A DNA stretch of 41,734 bases from Nonomuraea corallina. GTDB taxonomy: Bacteria; Actinomycetota; Actinomycetes; Streptosporangiales; Streptosporangiaceae. The DNA lies in contig NZ_JAPNNL010000045.1 of NCBI RefSeq assembly GCF_027620315.1, positions 1-41,734 on the forward strand. The letters run 5' to 3'. Under the pieces are notes generated by a model that was not told where the DNA came from, ran no database searches, and saw only the letters and a program-made list of their open reading frames with translations. This document shows, piece by piece, positions 10,294-18,194 of this stretch. Each line of letters opens with the position of its first letter. The first letter of the stretch is position 1. Position numbers and translations under genes: made by a program.

Positions 10294-12618
10294 GTGGCGT
10301 CGATCGATCGGACGGCGTACCCGAGGTTCGCGCGGGCCGTGTCGGCGCGGGAACTGGCGGAGGTGTTCACTCCGTCGGCAGTCGAGGTGGAGTGGGCGCG
10401 CGACAAGACGCAGGATGATCAGCATCTGCTGGCGTTGCTGGTGTGGTTGAAGGCCTACCAGCGGCTGGGATATTTCCCGAAGCTCAAGGACGTCCCTGCG
10501 GTGGTCTCCGAGCACATCCGAGAGGTGATCGGCCTGCCGGACAGGGTGGCGCTGGAGGATGTCGCGGAGCGGTCGGCCAAGCGGCATCGGTCGTTCGTGC
10601 GCCAGCGGATGGGCGTGACCTATGACGCGGCCCGGGTTCGGGAGGTGGCCGATGAGGCGATCCGGAAGGCGGCCGAGGCCAAGGACAACCCCGCCGACTT
10701 GATCAACGTGGCGCTGGAGGAGCTGGTTCGCGCGGAATGCGAGCTGCCCGGCTACACGACGCTGGATGAGATGACCAAGAAGATCCGCACCGAGGTGAAC
10801 CGCGGGTTCTTCACGCTGATGTCCGCCCGGGTCGATGCCGGAGCCCGGACGAGGCTGGCCCAGCTGCTGTTGGTCGACCCCATCACCCGGCGCAGCGCGT
10901 ACGACGGGTTGAAGGACGTGGCACAGGCCGCGTCGCTCAACAAGTTCAAGGGCCGTCTGGCGTTCCTGCGGGAACTGGACGCCCTCGGGCCGACCGAGGC
11001 GTGGCTGGAGGGGATCCCGCCGGGGAAGATCGCACATTTCGCCGGAGAGGCTAGGGTCACGGATGTCGCTGACCTGCGGAAGGTGCTGGACGAGGACAAG
11101 CGCCTCACATTGATCGTGAGCCTGCTGCACACGGTGCGGACCGGAGTGCGGGACGACGTGGTCACGATGTTCTGCAAGCGGCTCGCGACAATCCACAAGA
11201 AGGGCCGCGACCAGCTGGAAGCCTTACGGGAGGCGCACCGGGCCGAGTCCGAACACCTGCTGGGTGTGTTCGGCAATGTTCTGGACGGCGTCCGCGAGGC
11301 CGTCACACCCGCGGAGCCCGACGCAGCCGGTCCGCTGGCGGACGGCGCGAGTACCGATCCTGCTGCGAGCGCGGGCTCCGGATCCGGGGATGTTGCTGAG
11401 CGGGCGGGCCGGCTGGTGTTGAAGGCGCTGGAGGAGGCCGGCGGCCTGGACGTTCTGGCGGCCGCGCACGAGGCGGTGTCGGCCTATCACGGCAACAACT
11501 ACCTGCCGCTGCTCGACCAGCACTACCGGTCCCACCGCTCGGCGCTGTTCACCCTGGTTGACTCGATCGACCTGGAGTCGACCAACGCCGAGCGGAGCGT
11601 GCTGGACGCGGTGGAGTACCTGCAAGCCCAGCGGAACGCGCGGGCGACGTTCGTCCCCGACCGGATCAGCGTGAAGCTCACGGGCGCGGACGGCACCCCG
11701 GTCACGGTGGAGTTGGTGGTGGACGTGGACGCGTTCGCTTCGGCGATGTGGCGGAAGATCCTCAAGGATCCGGACCGGCCAGGCCTGCTGGTCCGCCGCC
11801 ACCTGGAGGTGTGCGTGTTCTCCTACCTGGCTTCGGAGCTGAAGTCGGGGGACATCGCGGTGGCCGGGTCGGACTCCTATGCCAACCTGCACGATCAGTT
11901 GATGAGTTGGGAGGAGTGCGAGCCGCTCGTGGAGGGGTTCTGCGCCGAGGCCGGCCTGCCGACCGACCCGCGCGAGTTGACTCGCCACTACAGGCAGCTC
12001 CTGACCGACACGGCGGCCGGGGTCGACGCCGGGTACCCGGCCAACACGGACCTGACCCTTGAGGGCGGACGGCCGGTGCTCAAACGGCGCAAGGGCGCCG
12101 AGCGGAGCAAGGAGGCACTCAAGCTGGAGGAGGCCGTGCACGAACGGCTCCCGCAGCGGGACCTGCTCGACATCCTCACCCGCACCGCCTACCAGACCGG
12201 CTGGACTCGGCACCTCGGCCCGGCCTCAGGCTCCGACCCGAAGATCAAGGAAGCGCTCGGCCGGTACGTGCTGATGGTGTTCACCTACGGGACGCTGCTC
12301 GGCCCGGCCCAGGTCGCCGCGCACATGCGCGGCAAGGTCAGCGCCGCTGAGCTCGCCATGACCGCGAACAAGCACTCCACCAGCGACAAGATCTCCAAAG
12401 CCTCGACTGATGTCATCAACGAGTTCAACAAGCTCGACATCGCCTCGGTCTGGGGCGACGGCAAGACCGTGGCCGCCGACGGCTCCCAGATCGAGACGTG
12501 GGAGAACAACCTGCTTGCTGAGAGTCACATTCGGTACGGCAAGTCGAAGCGCTCGGCGGACTATTCGTTCGAGGGCGCCGTCCGGGACCTGGCCACCGTT
12601 CCCCCGATTCACTTCTGA
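10294..12618 (+). pseudogene. tnpA: Tn3-family transposase TnpA, C-terminally truncated and chimeric
   Basis: 774 aa instead of the roughly 1,000 usual for Tn3 TnpA. It follows the family from VASIDRTAYPRFARAV through HLLALLVWLKAYQRLGYFPK, the long helical DNA-binding region, and into the catalytic domain (SVWGDGKTVAADGSQIETW, first catalytic Asp about residue 729; NNLLAESHIRYG). It then switches at 12541 to KSKRSADYSFE and stops 15 residues later. The second Asp (HADTQGQS-type motif) and the Glu are absent, so it cannot catalyse transposition. I prefer GTG 10294, with GGAGG 7 nt upstream, over GTG 10273/ATG 10276, because family homology starts there. The tail matches an internal part of the hydrolase gene just downstream. 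Confidence 0.9.
12541..12573 (+). repeat. 33-bp direct repeat, copy 1 (tail of truncated tnpA)
   Basis: 31 of 33 bases match 12835-12867 inside the hydrolase gene, in the same reading frame sense (SKRSADYSFE). It marks the junction where the transposase frame was joined to hydrolase-like DNA. The residues beyond (GAVRDLATV) still resemble the hydrolase (TNIRDVDAV) but are diverged, so this is probably a piece of a second hydrolase copy rather than a fresh duplication. Confidence 0.85.
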
Positions 12619-12630
12619 GAAAGGCAGACC

Positions 12631-13434
12631 ATGACCATCAAGCGATCCCCCTGGACCGGCATGATCCCCGTAGACGATACGGCCTTAGCCGTCACCGACA
12701 CCGACGGCGACGGCGACGGCGTTCCCGTGATCTACCTCAACGGCCACGCCGGCGTTCAGCGGCAATGGCGGCGGGTCCTCGCCGAGTTGGGGACGGAGTG
12801 GCGGCATATCACCTACGACATGCGGGGGCGTGGTAGGTCGAAGCGCTCGGCGGATTATTCGTTCGAGACGAACATCCGAGATGTCGATGCTGTCCTCGCA
12901 GCCCGGGGCGTGGCCCGGGCGGTGGTGGTGGGCTGGTCCTACGGAGCGTTTGTCGCGGCGCACTGGGCCAGCCGGAATCCGGGCCGTACCGTGGGCGCGA
13001 TCTTGGTGGAGGGCGCGCAGCCCTACGACTGGTTCGACGAGTCCATGGAACCAGGGATGCGCAAGATATGGAAGCGGCTCTGGTGGCCCATGCAACTGCT
13101 GCGACCGTTCGGTATGGCTCCACGGATGACCGGCGACCATCTGGCAGACAGCAACATCGAGGTCGGCAAGATCGCCCGAGAGCGTGACCTGGGCCCCGTG
13201 CTGGACAGCATCACCGTCCCGGCGCGCTACGTGGTCGCTTCCGGGGAGTCCTTCGGAAGCCAGGGCGGGCACGAACAGGTACGCGCCAGCCTCCCTGCGG
13301 TGACTGCCCGCAATCCGAACATCCAAATCAGCGCGAAAGTCGCCAGCAACCACAGTTCGATCCTGCGTAAGGACTATCGCGCCATCGCCGCGGCCGTACG
13401 TGAGGTCGCCGCCCTCGACCACGAGGGGAACTGA
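12631..13434 (+). CDS. Alpha/beta hydrolase carried by the transposon
   Basis: 267 aa. Motifs: IYLNGHAGVQRQWRRV (oxyanion region), YDMRGRGRSKR, nucleophile elbow GWSYGA (Ser about 100), and catalytic His in SNHSSIL near the C-terminus. Family members are esterases, lipases, haloperoxidase-like or epoxide hydrolases; nothing in the sequence picks one. An AAAGG box precedes the ATG, and the gene starts 12 nt after the truncated tnpA stop, so it may be read from the transposase promoter. Residues 69-79 contain the repeat shared with the tnpA tail. It appears intact and is the clearest passenger gene of the element. Confidence 0.85.
   Translation: MTIKRSPWTGMIPVDDTALAVTDTDGDGDGVPVIYLNGHAGVQRQWRRVLAELGTEWRHITYDMRGRGRSKRSADYSFETNIRDVDAVLAARGVARAVVVGWSYGAFVAAHWASRNPGRTVGAILVEGAQPYDWFDESMEPGMRKIWKRLWWPMQLLRPFGMAPRMTGDHLADSNIEVGKIARERDLGPVLDSITVPARYVVASGESFGSQGGHEQVRASLPAVTARNPNIQISAKVASNHSSILRKDYRAIAAAVREVAALDHEGN
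12835..12867 (+). repeat. 33-bp direct repeat, copy 2 (inside hydrolase gene)
   Basis: Partner of 12541-12573 with two mismatches. It encodes RSKRSADYSFE of the hydrolase, where it is native to the family sequence, so the copy in tnpA is the foreign one. Confidence 0.85.
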
Positions 13435-13528
13435 AGACGCCGCCGTCACGGTGAACCCCGCACGGGAGAATCACCGAACCTTCCTGGCTAACCCCACCGC
13501 GGGGCCGCAGCGGAGGGCGGCCTAGAGT

Positions 13529-13544
13529 TTCGATAGCGATCGAA
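13529..13544. promoter_or_regulatory. Palindrome TTCGATAGCGATCGAA (TetR-like operator)
   Basis: Perfect 6-bp arms TTCGAT/ATCGAA around AGCG, 17 bp before a start codon whose product begins like a zinc-type oxidoreductase. It may be a leftover operator of that broken gene. Confidence 0.45.
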
Positions 13545-13560
13545 CATTTCGGACCTCGGT

Positions 13561-13794
13561 ATGCGCGCTGTGCGAATCGACCGCTTTGGTGAGCCTGCTC
13601 GCCCATTCGGTGGCGAGATACTGGTGCGTGTCGTCGCCTCCGCCATCATCGCCCTCGCCTGGTGTGCCGGCATCCTCATCGTCGCGTACGCCTTCGCCAT
13701 GAACACGTACCGCCGCAAGATCTCCTCGGCGGAAGGACTCAAGACGAACGGAGAATCTGATGACGACACGCGCGATCCACGTGGAGGGTCTTGA
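13561..13794 (+). pseudogene. Chimeric short ORF: oxidoreductase N-terminus joined to one transmembrane segment
   Basis: 77 aa. It opens MRAVRIDRFGEP and soon reads GEILVRVVAS, two stretches typical of the first 40 residues of quinone oxidoreductase/zinc-ADH proteins, but the part between is missing. It continues into a hydrophobic segment (IIALAWCAGILIVAYAFAM) and a polar tail. The 3' end overlaps the DUF1707 gene by 35 bp in another frame. I read it as debris of an MDR gene after an internal deletion; a functional small membrane protein is possible but has no support beyond the single hydrophobic helix. Confidence 0.4.
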
Positions 13795-14377
13795 GAAGAC
13801 CGGCTCACCCGCGCTGCGCGCGTCCGACGCGGACCGCGACCGGATCATCGAACTGCTGCGCGCCGCCGTCGCCGACGGCCGGCTCGACCCGGTCGAGTTC
13901 GACGAGCGGCTGGACGCGGCGCTGGCCGCCCGCACCATCGACGCGCTGGCCCCGCTCGTCACCGATCTGATCGCGGCGCCAGGCAGCGACGGCGCACTCA
14001 CGCTGCCGCTCGCCGAGCCTGCCGCCGAACTGCTCACCATCAATGAGCGGCACGGCTCGGTGCGCCGGGACGGCCGGTGGACGCTGCCGTCCCGGCTGGC
14101 GCTGCGCACCGCGTGGTGCGACGTGCTGCTGGACCTGACCAGCGCGGTGCGCAGCGCGCCCGAACTGGTCATCGAGCTGCGGGTGCGCGGCGGCAACGTG
14201 GAGTTGGTCCTCGCGCCGGGCATGGTCGTGGACGCCAACGAGCTGTCGGTGCGGCACAGCCTGGTGGCGATCAGCAGGGACGCGGGCGACAACACGCCGG
14301 AGACGCTGCACGTTCGCTTGGCAGGCCGGATGCGGCACGGCCGGCTCGAAAGCCGATGGCAGGCACCGCGCCGGTGA
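13760..14377 (+). CDS. DUF1707 domain-containing protein
   Basis: 205 aa. Residues about 18-68 match the DUF1707 (SHOCT-like) domain of actinobacteria: LRASDADRDRIIELLRAAVADGRLDPVEFDERLDAALAAR in consensus form. The C-terminal half is a predicted beta-rich domain (ELLTINERHGSVRRDGRW, DVLLDLTSAV, VELVLAPGMVVDANELSV) like the C-terminal half of proteins often described as cell-wall-active antibiotic response proteins. No membrane span or signal is present. GGAG lies before the ATG at 13760. Function is unknown; it lies within the transposon and appears intact. Confidence 0.8.
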   Translation: MTTRAIHVEGLEKTGSPALRASDADRDRIIELLRAAVADGRLDPVEFDERLDAALAARTIDALAPLVTDLIAAPGSDGALTLPLAEPAAELLTINERHGSVRRDGRWTLPSRLALRTAWCDVLLDLTSAVRSAPELVIELRVRGGNVELVLAPGMVVDANELSVRHSLVAISRDAGDNTPETLHVRLAGRMRHGRLESRWQAPRR

Positions 14378-14388
14378 CCGGATCGCAC

Positions 14389-14482
14389 ACCGTCATCAGC
14401 TCCGCGTCCTGCCCTTCCGCGATGATCGCCGCTCGTCACCACCATGAAGGTCGAGGGCAACCATGTGGACTCCCACAGCCAG
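14389..14482 (+). pseudogene. Remnant of a second, different Tn3-type transposase
   Basis: In one frame SASCPSAMIAARHH and, after a 1-nt shift near 14437, TTMKVEGNHVDSHSQ. Together these resemble the stretch '[29 protein letters not shown]' around the second catalytic Asp of the Tn4652-like branch of Tn3 transposases. The truncated TnpA at 10294 belongs to a different branch, whose equivalent motif is HADTQGQS. Beyond Gln the similarity stops. This is a fragment of only about 30 codons, recognised by eye. Confidence 0.5.
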
Positions 14483-14586
14483 CCGGTCGCGTGGGGCGAC
14501 GGCGCTGACGCGGTCGTGGCCAAGGCCGTTGGTCAGCCAGGCGCGGAAGTGTTCCAGATGGTAGGGGATCTTGGCTGCGACTTCCG

Positions 14587-15016
14587 GTGAGCGCTCGCCG
14601 CAGACCGCGAGCTGCAGGTAGCGCGTGGGTGTGTTTGCCGCCGATCGCCGGGGCGGATCCTGGGCCGGCAGATGGTCTGCGATCCGCCGGAAAAGCCGGC
14701 AGGCCAGATCAGCGCCACCATCGGCGCCAGCCGCGCGTCTTTGACCATGAATCTACGGCTGCTGACCGGCTTGGGCTTCCTCACCTGGAGGACCCGGCCG
14801 GGCGATCGCACCATGTACTACCGCATGGCCGACGACGCTTCCGTACCGGCGGCACTGGACGTCTACGATGCCCAGTGCCACCCCCGCACCCAGGCCACCA
14901 CCCGCAATGCTCACCAGGCCGGTCTTCAAGTGATCAACGCCTCGCACCCCGCGCGCTCGGTCCCCTGTGGGACTGGACACGCCCGACCCTGCCAGGAATG
15001 CCTGACGCATAGCTGA
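14587..15016 (+). pseudogene. GbsR/MarR-like winged-helix regulator, frameshifted remnant
   Basis: The first frame reads VCLPPIAG; after a G-run (14650-14653) with one extra base, the next frame continues RILGRQMVCDPPEKPAGQISATIGASRASLTMNLRLLTGLGFL in family order, then WRTRPGDRTMYYRM. This matches GbsR-type MarR regulators (PRIAGRILG-LLVCDPPE, recognition helix, RPGDR wing). The segment after 14880 no longer resembles the family. The N-terminal region and dimerisation tail are missing, so the gene is dead. It lies just inside the right end of the transposon. Confidence 0.65.
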
Positions 15017-15060
15017 CCTAGTCCGAGCCTCCCAGGCCGAGCTACCCGAACCCGGGAAAC

Positions 15061-15144
15061 CGTCACCAACCAGCGTGAATGCCAAGATCGTAGTGACGGT
15101 GATCAAACACGCGGCCCGTTTCCGCCGTATTCCGGTGGCACCCC
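15061..15144 (-). repeat. Right terminal inverted repeat of the Tn3-family element
   Basis: Reverse complement of the left end over 84 bp, with a conserved outer block (42/48), a variable centre and a conserved inner block (CGTCACCAACCAGCGTGAA at 15061-15079 on the plus strand). It ends GGTGGCACCCC, directly followed by the TTCTT duplication. Confidence 0.9.
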
Positions 15145-15149
15145 TTCTT
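15145..15149. repeat. Right 5-bp target-site duplication (TTCTT)
   Basis: Second copy of the duplication found at 10190-10194. Its first base directly follows the last base of the right inverted repeat. Confidence 0.9.
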
Positions 15150-15243
15150 CACCTCACTGGACCACTGGGTGAACCTGAACCTGGTGGAGACGCGGACGTT
15201 TCCCAGCGGCGTGGTGCTGACCCGCTACGAGACCAGACGATGA
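15150..15243 (+). pseudogene. RibD/DHFR-family reductase, 3' part
   Basis: Encodes TSLDHWVNLNLVETRTFPSG and then VVLTRYETRR before TGA, the conserved C-terminus of the reductase that begins at 9722. It has no start of its own and is separated from its 5' part by the 4,950-bp element. Confidence 0.9.
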
Positions 15244-15317
15244 GCACGGCGTGAGGCCGGGTCGACATCCCTCCTGGCGTGCTCACCGCGAGCCTCGGCC
15301 CCCGCCGGCCGGATTGC

Positions 15318-16352
15318 TCATTCCGCGGTGACATCGGCGACGACGGAGAGCGTCGGAGGCAGGCCCGGCCAGGGCCTGCCGGCCGCGTCGAACCCGGTGA
15401 GCTCGGCGATCTTCCCGTCGACGACGCGCAGGACCGCGATGGCGAACAGACGGTACTCCGGGTCGTCAGGGCTGCGCAGGTACAGCGCGGCGGCGGGCAT
15501 GCGGTTGAACGTCGTGGCGACACCGCGCCAGTCGTCGCGGCCGCGCTGGAAGAGCCCGCCGGAGACCCAGCCGTCCACGGCCTCCTCGGCCGTCATGACC
15601 AGGGTGCCCGGAGCGGGCAGCATCGCGAACCGCAGGTCCTCGCGCAGCAGGGACATCAGCCCGTCGAGGTCGTTGCGCTCATGGGCGTCGATGTACGACT
15701 TCACCACGCCGCGCTCGTCATCCGACAGCTCGTGGGTGGCGGGACTACGCCAGTCGAGGCGGCGGCCGGGCAGCCGCCGGCGCATCGTCACCCGGGCCCG
15801 CTGCAGCGCGCTGGTCACCGACGCGACGGTCAGCTCCAGGGCGTCGGCGGCCTGCGACGCCGGCCAGCCGAGAACGTCGCGCAGGACGAACACCGCCCGC
15901 TGCCGCGGCGGCAGGTGCTGCACGGCGACGATGAACGCCAGCTCGATCGTCTCCCGCGCCACCGCCGATTCCTGAGGGTCCTCGGGGAGCATCCGGTCGG
16001 GGTACGGCTGCAGGTGCGGCACCTCGGAGCCGGGGTCCGGCAGCTCGAACGGCACGGGGATGCGATCGTTGCGCTTGTCCAGGAAGTCGAGGCAGGCGTT
16101 CGTCGCGATCCGGTACAGCCAGGTCCGCAGCGTCGCGTCGCCCCTGAGCGACTCCCGCTTGTGCCACGCCCGCAGGAACGTCTCCTGCGTCAGGTCCTGC
16201 GCGTCCTCGTAGTTCGCGAGCATCCGGTAGCAGTGCACCTGCAGCTCACGCCGGTGGCGCTCCGTGATGAGCGCGAACCGCGCCGCGTCGCCTGAGCGGA
16301 CCGCCGCGATGAACGCGGCCTCGTCGGCGCCCGGAGGTCTGGCGTCGGTCAT
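15318..16352 (-). CDS. ECF sigma-70 factor with C-terminal SnoaL-like domain (SigG type)
   Basis: 344 aa. Region 2 (about 10-80): FALITERHRRELQVHCYRML, DAQDLTQETFLRAW, LRTWLYRIATNACLD. Region 4 (about 135-190): LPPRQRAVFVLRDVLGW, ASQAADALELTVASVTSALQRAR. The remaining C-terminal ~140 residues form a SnoaL/NTF2-like domain (VVKSYIDAHERNDLDGLMSL), as in mycobacterial SigG and related long ECF factors, where the domain likely replaces an anti-sigma factor. Two adjacent ATGs are possible: 16352 has GGAAGGA about 9 nt upstream and is preferred; 16358 is too close to it. It is divergent from the membrane protein/XRE/oxidoreductase operon. Confidence 0.9.
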   Translation of the reverse strand: MTDARPPGADEAAFIAAVRSGDAARFALITERHRRELQVHCYRMLANYEDAQDLTQETFLRAWHKRESLRGDATLRTWLYRIATNACLDFLDKRNDRIPVPFELPDPGSEVPHLQPYPDRMLPEDPQESAVARETIELAFIVAVQHLPPRQRAVFVLRDVLGWPASQAADALELTVASVTSALQRARVTMRRRLPGRRLDWRSPATHELSDDERGVVKSYIDAHERNDLDGLMSLLREDLRFAMLPAPGTLVMTAEEAVDGWVSGGLFQRGRDDWRGVATTFNRMPAAALYLRSPDDPEYRLFAIAVLRVVDGKIAELTGFDAAGRPWPGLPPTLSVVADVTAE

Positions 16353-16520
16353 GGTCATCCATCCTTCCACCGGTACGAGAGAGCCAACAGAACTGACGAC
16401 GCGGCGGAGGATCACTGATCGGTGAAACCGCAGGCCGGCCGGTGGACGTCCTCACGCCGGATCAGCCGTTCCGGAAGCCGTACGAGCCGCTGGTCAGTTG
16501 CACCGCGATGTTAATTTTCT

Positions 16521-16549
16521 TTGACATCATGTCCGCTAAGCTTTACTTT
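16521..16549 (+). promoter_or_regulatory. Near-consensus sigma-70 promoter of the membrane protein/XRE operon
   Basis: TTGACA (16521-16526), 17-bp spacer, TACTTT (16544-16549) in an unusually AT-rich patch. Similar 11-mers, GCTTTACTTTA and GCTTTGTTTTA, occur across the -10 and about 23 bp further downstream, a possible binding site for the XRE repressor encoded in the operon (inferred). Confidence 0.75.
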
Positions 16550-16585
16550 AGGCAATGTCAGCTTTGTTTTACATGAGGAGCGGGC

Positions 16586-17017
16586 ATGGCCTTCGAGGAG
16601 AAGCGCGCCTGGGTGATGATCGTGGTCACCGTGATCGCGTACGCGATCTACGTGACGACCGTCCTGAGCAGGGCGGGCGGCGGCCCGCTCGCCGACGTCG
16701 CCTACGCGGGCGTCCTGCTGTGGACCATCGGCGGCGCCATCGTCGCGGCGATCGTGGCCAACATCGCGATGGCCATCACGGGCGGCCACGGCGCCGACCG
16801 CACCGACGAGCGCGACCGTGAGATCAACCAGGTCAGCGAGCGCATCGGACAGTCGTTCGTCGTCATCGGCGGGCTCGCCGCGTTGATCATGGCCGTCGCC
16901 GAACTGCGCCACTTCTGGATCGCCAACGCCGTCTACCTGGCGTTCGTGCTGTCCTCGGTGCTCAGCTCGGTCGCCAAGATCATGGCTTACCGGAAGGGCG
17001 GCTTCCAGACGTGGTGA
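16586..17017 (+). CDS. Small four-helix membrane protein
   Basis: 143 aa with four hydrophobic segments: about 9-28 (AWVMIVVTVIAYAIYVTTV), 38-64 (YAGVLLWTIGGAIVAAIVAN), 88-105 (QSFVVIGGLAALIMAVAEL) and 109-130 (FWIANAVYLAFVLSSVLSSV). A polar loop GADRTDERDREINQVSERIGQ lies between helices 2 and 3. Proteins like this are usually encoded directly before a short XRE regulator, as here. Function unknown. A GAGGAG ribosome site precedes the ATG. The TGA overlaps the next GTG (GTGA). Confidence 0.85.
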   Translation: MAFEEKRAWVMIVVTVIAYAIYVTTVLSRAGGGPLADVAYAGVLLWTIGGAIVAAIVANIAMAITGGHGADRTDERDREINQVSERIGQSFVVIGGLAALIMAVAELRHFWIANAVYLAFVLSSVLSSVAKIMAYRKGGFQTW

Positions 17018-17244
17018 AGCCGACGCGGGTCACCAACACGATCCGGGCCCTGCGGTTCGCGCACGGCGAGATGACCCAGGCAGAGCTGGCCGACCGGGTC
17101 GGCGTCACCCGCCAGACCATCATCGCGATCGAACAGGGCCGCTACTCCCCCTCGCTGGAGATGGCGTTCCGCATCGCCCGGGTGTTCGGCGTCGGGCTCG
17201 ACGACGTCTTCCAGTACCCCGACACAGAAGGAGACCCATCATGA
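17014..17244 (+). CDS. Short XRE-family helix-turn-helix regulator
   Basis: 76 aa, almost entirely a Cro/CI-type helix-turn-helix: TNTIRALRFAHGEMTQAELA, VGVTRQTIIAIEQGRYSPSL, AFRIARVFGVGLDDVFQY. This is the compact YozG-like subgroup, which usually represses its own operon. GTG 17014 overlaps the stop of the membrane protein; GTG 17011 is an in-frame alternative adding one residue. The stop overlaps the ATG of the oxidoreductase (ATGA). Confidence 0.88.
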   Translation: MKPTRVTNTIRALRFAHGEMTQAELADRVGVTRQTIIAIEQGRYSPSLEMAFRIARVFGVGLDDVFQYPDTEGDPS

Positions 17245-18194
17245 AGGCGATCGTCCAGGACGAGTACGGTCCTCCCCACACGCTGCGCCTCGGCGAGGTC
17301 CCGATCCCGGCGCCCGGGGCCGGCGACGTGCTGATCCGGGTGCGCGCGGCCGGCGTCGACTACGGTGTGTGGCACCTCATGACCGGGCTGCCGCTCATCG
17401 GCCGCCTCGGCTTCGGCCTGCGCCGGCCGCGCAACCGCGTGCCCGGCATGGACGTGGCCGGAGTCGTGGAGTCCGTGGGGGTCAAGGTGACCGCGTTCCG
17501 GCCCGGCGACGAGGTGTACGGCGCGGGGACCGGCACGTACGCGCAGTTCGCGCTCGCCCGCCCCGGCAAGCTCGCCCGCAAGCCCGCCAACCTGAGCTTC
17601 GTCGAGGCGGCGGCCGTCCCCGTGTCGGGAGTGACCGCGTTACAGGCCGTCGGCCAGGTCACCGAAGGCGAGAAGGCGCTGATCATCGGCGCCGGCGGCG
17701 GAGTGGGCAGCTTCGCGACGCAGCTCGCGGCCGCCGGCGGCGCCCACGTCACCGCCGTGTGCAGCACGGCCAAGGCCGACCTCGCCCGGTCGCTGGGCGC
17801 CAAGGCCGTCATCGACTACACCCGTGAGCCGCTCACCGGGACGTACGACCTCATCGTCGACATCGCGGGCCTGCGGCCGATGGCCCAGCTGCGCGGGCTG
17901 CTCGCCGAGCGCGGCCGGCTGGTCCTCGTCGGCGGTGAGGGCGGCGGCCGGTGGTTCGGCGGGCTCAGCCGGATGCTGACCGTCCGGCTGAGGGCCCCGT
18001 TCACGCGCCAGCGTCTGGACGCGCCGATCTCGCTGACCCGCACCGCCGACCTGGACGCGCTGCGCGACCTCATCGAGTCCGGAGCCGTGCGACCGGCCGT
18101 CGGGCGCACGTACCTGCTGGCGGAGGCCGCCGCCGCGGTGGGTGACCTGGCGGCGGGCAACGCGCCCGGCAAGCTCGTCATCACGGTCGACTGA
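17241..18194 (+). CDS. Medium-chain dehydrogenase/NADPH:quinone oxidoreductase-like enzyme
   Basis: 317 aa. N-terminal GroES-like domain (MKAIVQDEYGPPHTLRLGEV, then GMDVAGVVESVG, FRPGDEVYGAG) and a Rossmann domain with IIGAGGGVGSFATQLA. The zinc-binding Cys residues of true alcohol dehydrogenases are absent, so this is the zinc-free quinone oxidoreductase/zeta-crystallin branch that reduces quinones or enones with NADPH. Third gene of an operon with a membrane protein and an XRE regulator, each overlapping by 4 nt. The repressor may sense an electrophilic substrate that the enzyme removes (inference). Confidence 0.9.
   Translation: MKAIVQDEYGPPHTLRLGEVPIPAPGAGDVLIRVRAAGVDYGVWHLMTGLPLIGRLGFGLRRPRNRVPGMDVAGVVESVGVKVTAFRPGDEVYGAGTGTYAQFALARPGKLARKPANLSFVEAAAVPVSGVTALQAVGQVTEGEKALIIGAGGGVGSFATQLAAAGGAHVTAVCSTAKADLARSLGAKAVIDYTREPLTGTYDLIVDIAGLRPMAQLRGLLAERGRLVLVGGEGGGRWFGGLSRMLTVRLRAPFTRQRLDAPISLTRTADLDALRDLIESGAVRPAVGRTYLLAEAAAAVGDLAAGNAPGKLVITVD

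Larger units (their letters stand above)
10195..15144. mobile_element. Tn3-family transposon, 4,950 bp, with a defective transposase and passenger genes
   Basis: The boundaries are set by 84-bp inverted ends (10195-10278 and 15061-15144), a TTCTT duplication on each side, and the exact interruption of a reductase gene. Inside, in order: a transposase truncated at its catalytic domain, an alpha/beta hydrolase, a short chimeric ORF, a DUF1707 protein, a frameshifted piece of a different Tn3 transposase, and a frameshifted GbsR/MarR-like gene. No resolvase or res-like gene was found. As it stands the element can move only if a transposase is supplied in trans. Cargo genes may have arrived after insertion by deletion and replacement of the 3' part of tnpA. 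Confidence 0.9.

Noticed and set aside
13561-13794. An intact small membrane protein gene
   Set aside because: The first 25 residues are the beginning of an oxidoreductase with an internal deletion, and the ribosome site is poor, so a chimeric remnant is more likely.
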